A DNA stretch of 6,545 nucleotides, from assembly GCA_023418055.1 (NCBI GenBank), contig JAEZDP010000387.1:1-6545 (forward strand), given 5' to 3'. The first letter of the stretch is position 1. Every line of letters starts with the position of its first letter. The notes beneath the pieces are model-generated. The model was not told where the DNA came from, did not search any database, and saw only the letters and a list, made by a program, of their open reading frames with translations. The position numbers and the translations under genes were made by a program. This document shows, piece by piece, positions 6,137 through 6,545 of the stretch. Source of the DNA: Acidobacteriota bacterium (GTDB lineage Bacteria; Acidobacteriota; Vicinamibacteria; Vicinamibacterales; Vicinamibacteraceae).

Positions 6137-6545
6137 GTGCCGAGTGCGATGCCAGAACTTCCCGTGATGCGGCCGCAACTGCCCGACGAAGCGGCGCTGC
6201 GTCCCTATCTCCGGCGTCTCGACGCCGCTCGCATCTACAGCAATCACGGTCCGCTGCACGAGGAACTCGAGCGACGACTCGCCGCACACGTCGCGCGGCC
6301 GGCCGGCACGGTGTGCCTGGTAGCCAACGCGACGCTGGGCTTGACGCTGGCCCTGGCGGCACGGGGCGCGGCCCCTGGTACGTTGTGCGTGATGCCCGCG
6401 TGGACGTTCGTCGCCACGGCCCAGGCAGCCGTTCTGGCGGGGCTGGTGCCGTACTTCGTGGATGTCGACCCCGAGACGTGGGCACTCGACCCGGACGCGG
6501 TGGCAGAGGTCTGCAGGCGCGCGCCAGCCGCGGTCGGCGCGGTGC
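6137..6545 (+). CDS. DegT/DnrJ/EryC1/StrS family sugar aminotransferase, N-terminal part; 3' end outside window
   Basis: This frame runs without a stop to the window edge (136 codons). It is a PLP-dependent aminotransferase of the family that converts nucleotide-linked keto-sugars into amino-sugars with glutamate as amino donor. Numbered from the GTG at 6137: PVMRPQLP (residues 9-16), LRRLDAARIYSNHGPLHEEL (25-44; the family's D-x-x-x-x-Y-S-N-x-G-P-L), VANATLGLTLAL (62-73, where family members have N-G-T/A-x-A-L), MPAWTFVATAQA (86-97) and PYFVDVDPETWALDP (105-119). The catalytic lysine and most of the PLP site are beyond the window, so activity cannot be judged. Full members are usually about 360-400 residues. 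The start could be GTG 6137 or ATG 6149. ATG 6149 gives the more usual N-terminal length, but only GTG 6137 has a well-spaced ribosome site. It is divergent from the operon and probably supplies its amino-sugar (inference). Confidence 0.92.
   Translation, partial: MPSAMPELPVMRPQLPDEAALRPYLRRLDAARIYSNHGPLHEELERRLAAHVARPAGTVCLVANATLGLTLALAARGAAPGTLCVMPAWTFVATAQAAVLAGLVPYFVDVDPETWALDPDAVAEVCRRAPAAVGAV

Overview
This is a gene-dense, high-G+C bacterial window made up entirely of surface-glycan or protein-glycosylation genes. It has seven coding regions and one real non-coding gap (about 150 bp). No RNA genes, insertion sequences, CRISPR arrays or origins are visible. The organism cannot be fixed from sequence alone. 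Strong G/C bias at third codon positions, frequent GTG starts and the gene types suit a high-GC environmental Gram-negative; Acidobacteriota of the Vicinamibacteria type is my guess, with low confidence.

Left part, + strand (3-3070): the window opens inside a large protein. Its first ~85 visible residues look like the end of a DUF115/MptE-like (motility accessory factor, Maf) glycosyltransferase domain, followed by about 600 residues I do not recognise, the last ~240 of which look beta-rich and propeller-like. A GT-A fold family 2 glycosyltransferase follows, joined by a 4-base ATGA stop/start overlap.

Middle part, - strand (5983 down to 3059): a tight four-gene operon. In transcription order it holds a class I SAM-dependent methyltransferase, a PglD/NeuD-like left-handed beta-helix acyltransferase, a WbqC-family protein, and a capsular-polysaccharide-synthesis (Caps_synth/GT32-like) glycosyltransferase. 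Each of its three junctions is a 4-base stop/start overlap (ATGA, GTGA, GTGA). The last gene converges on the family 2 glycosyltransferase and their 3' ends overlap by 12 bases, leaving no room for an intergenic terminator.

Right part, + strand (6137 to the window end): the N-terminal 136 codons of a DegT/DnrJ/EryC1/StrS (sugar aminotransferase) family protein, divergent from the operon. The 5984-6136 gap should hold the divergent promoters.

Together the right-hand genes read as a module that aminates a nucleotide-linked keto-sugar (aminotransferase), N-acylates it (PglD-like enzyme), methylates it or its acyl group (methyltransferase), applies an unknown WbqC step, and transfers the sugar (Caps_synth). 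The left-hand pair would be further glycosyltransferases, the first possibly acting on a protein such as flagellin. The family calls rest on visible motifs; substrates and step order are inference.
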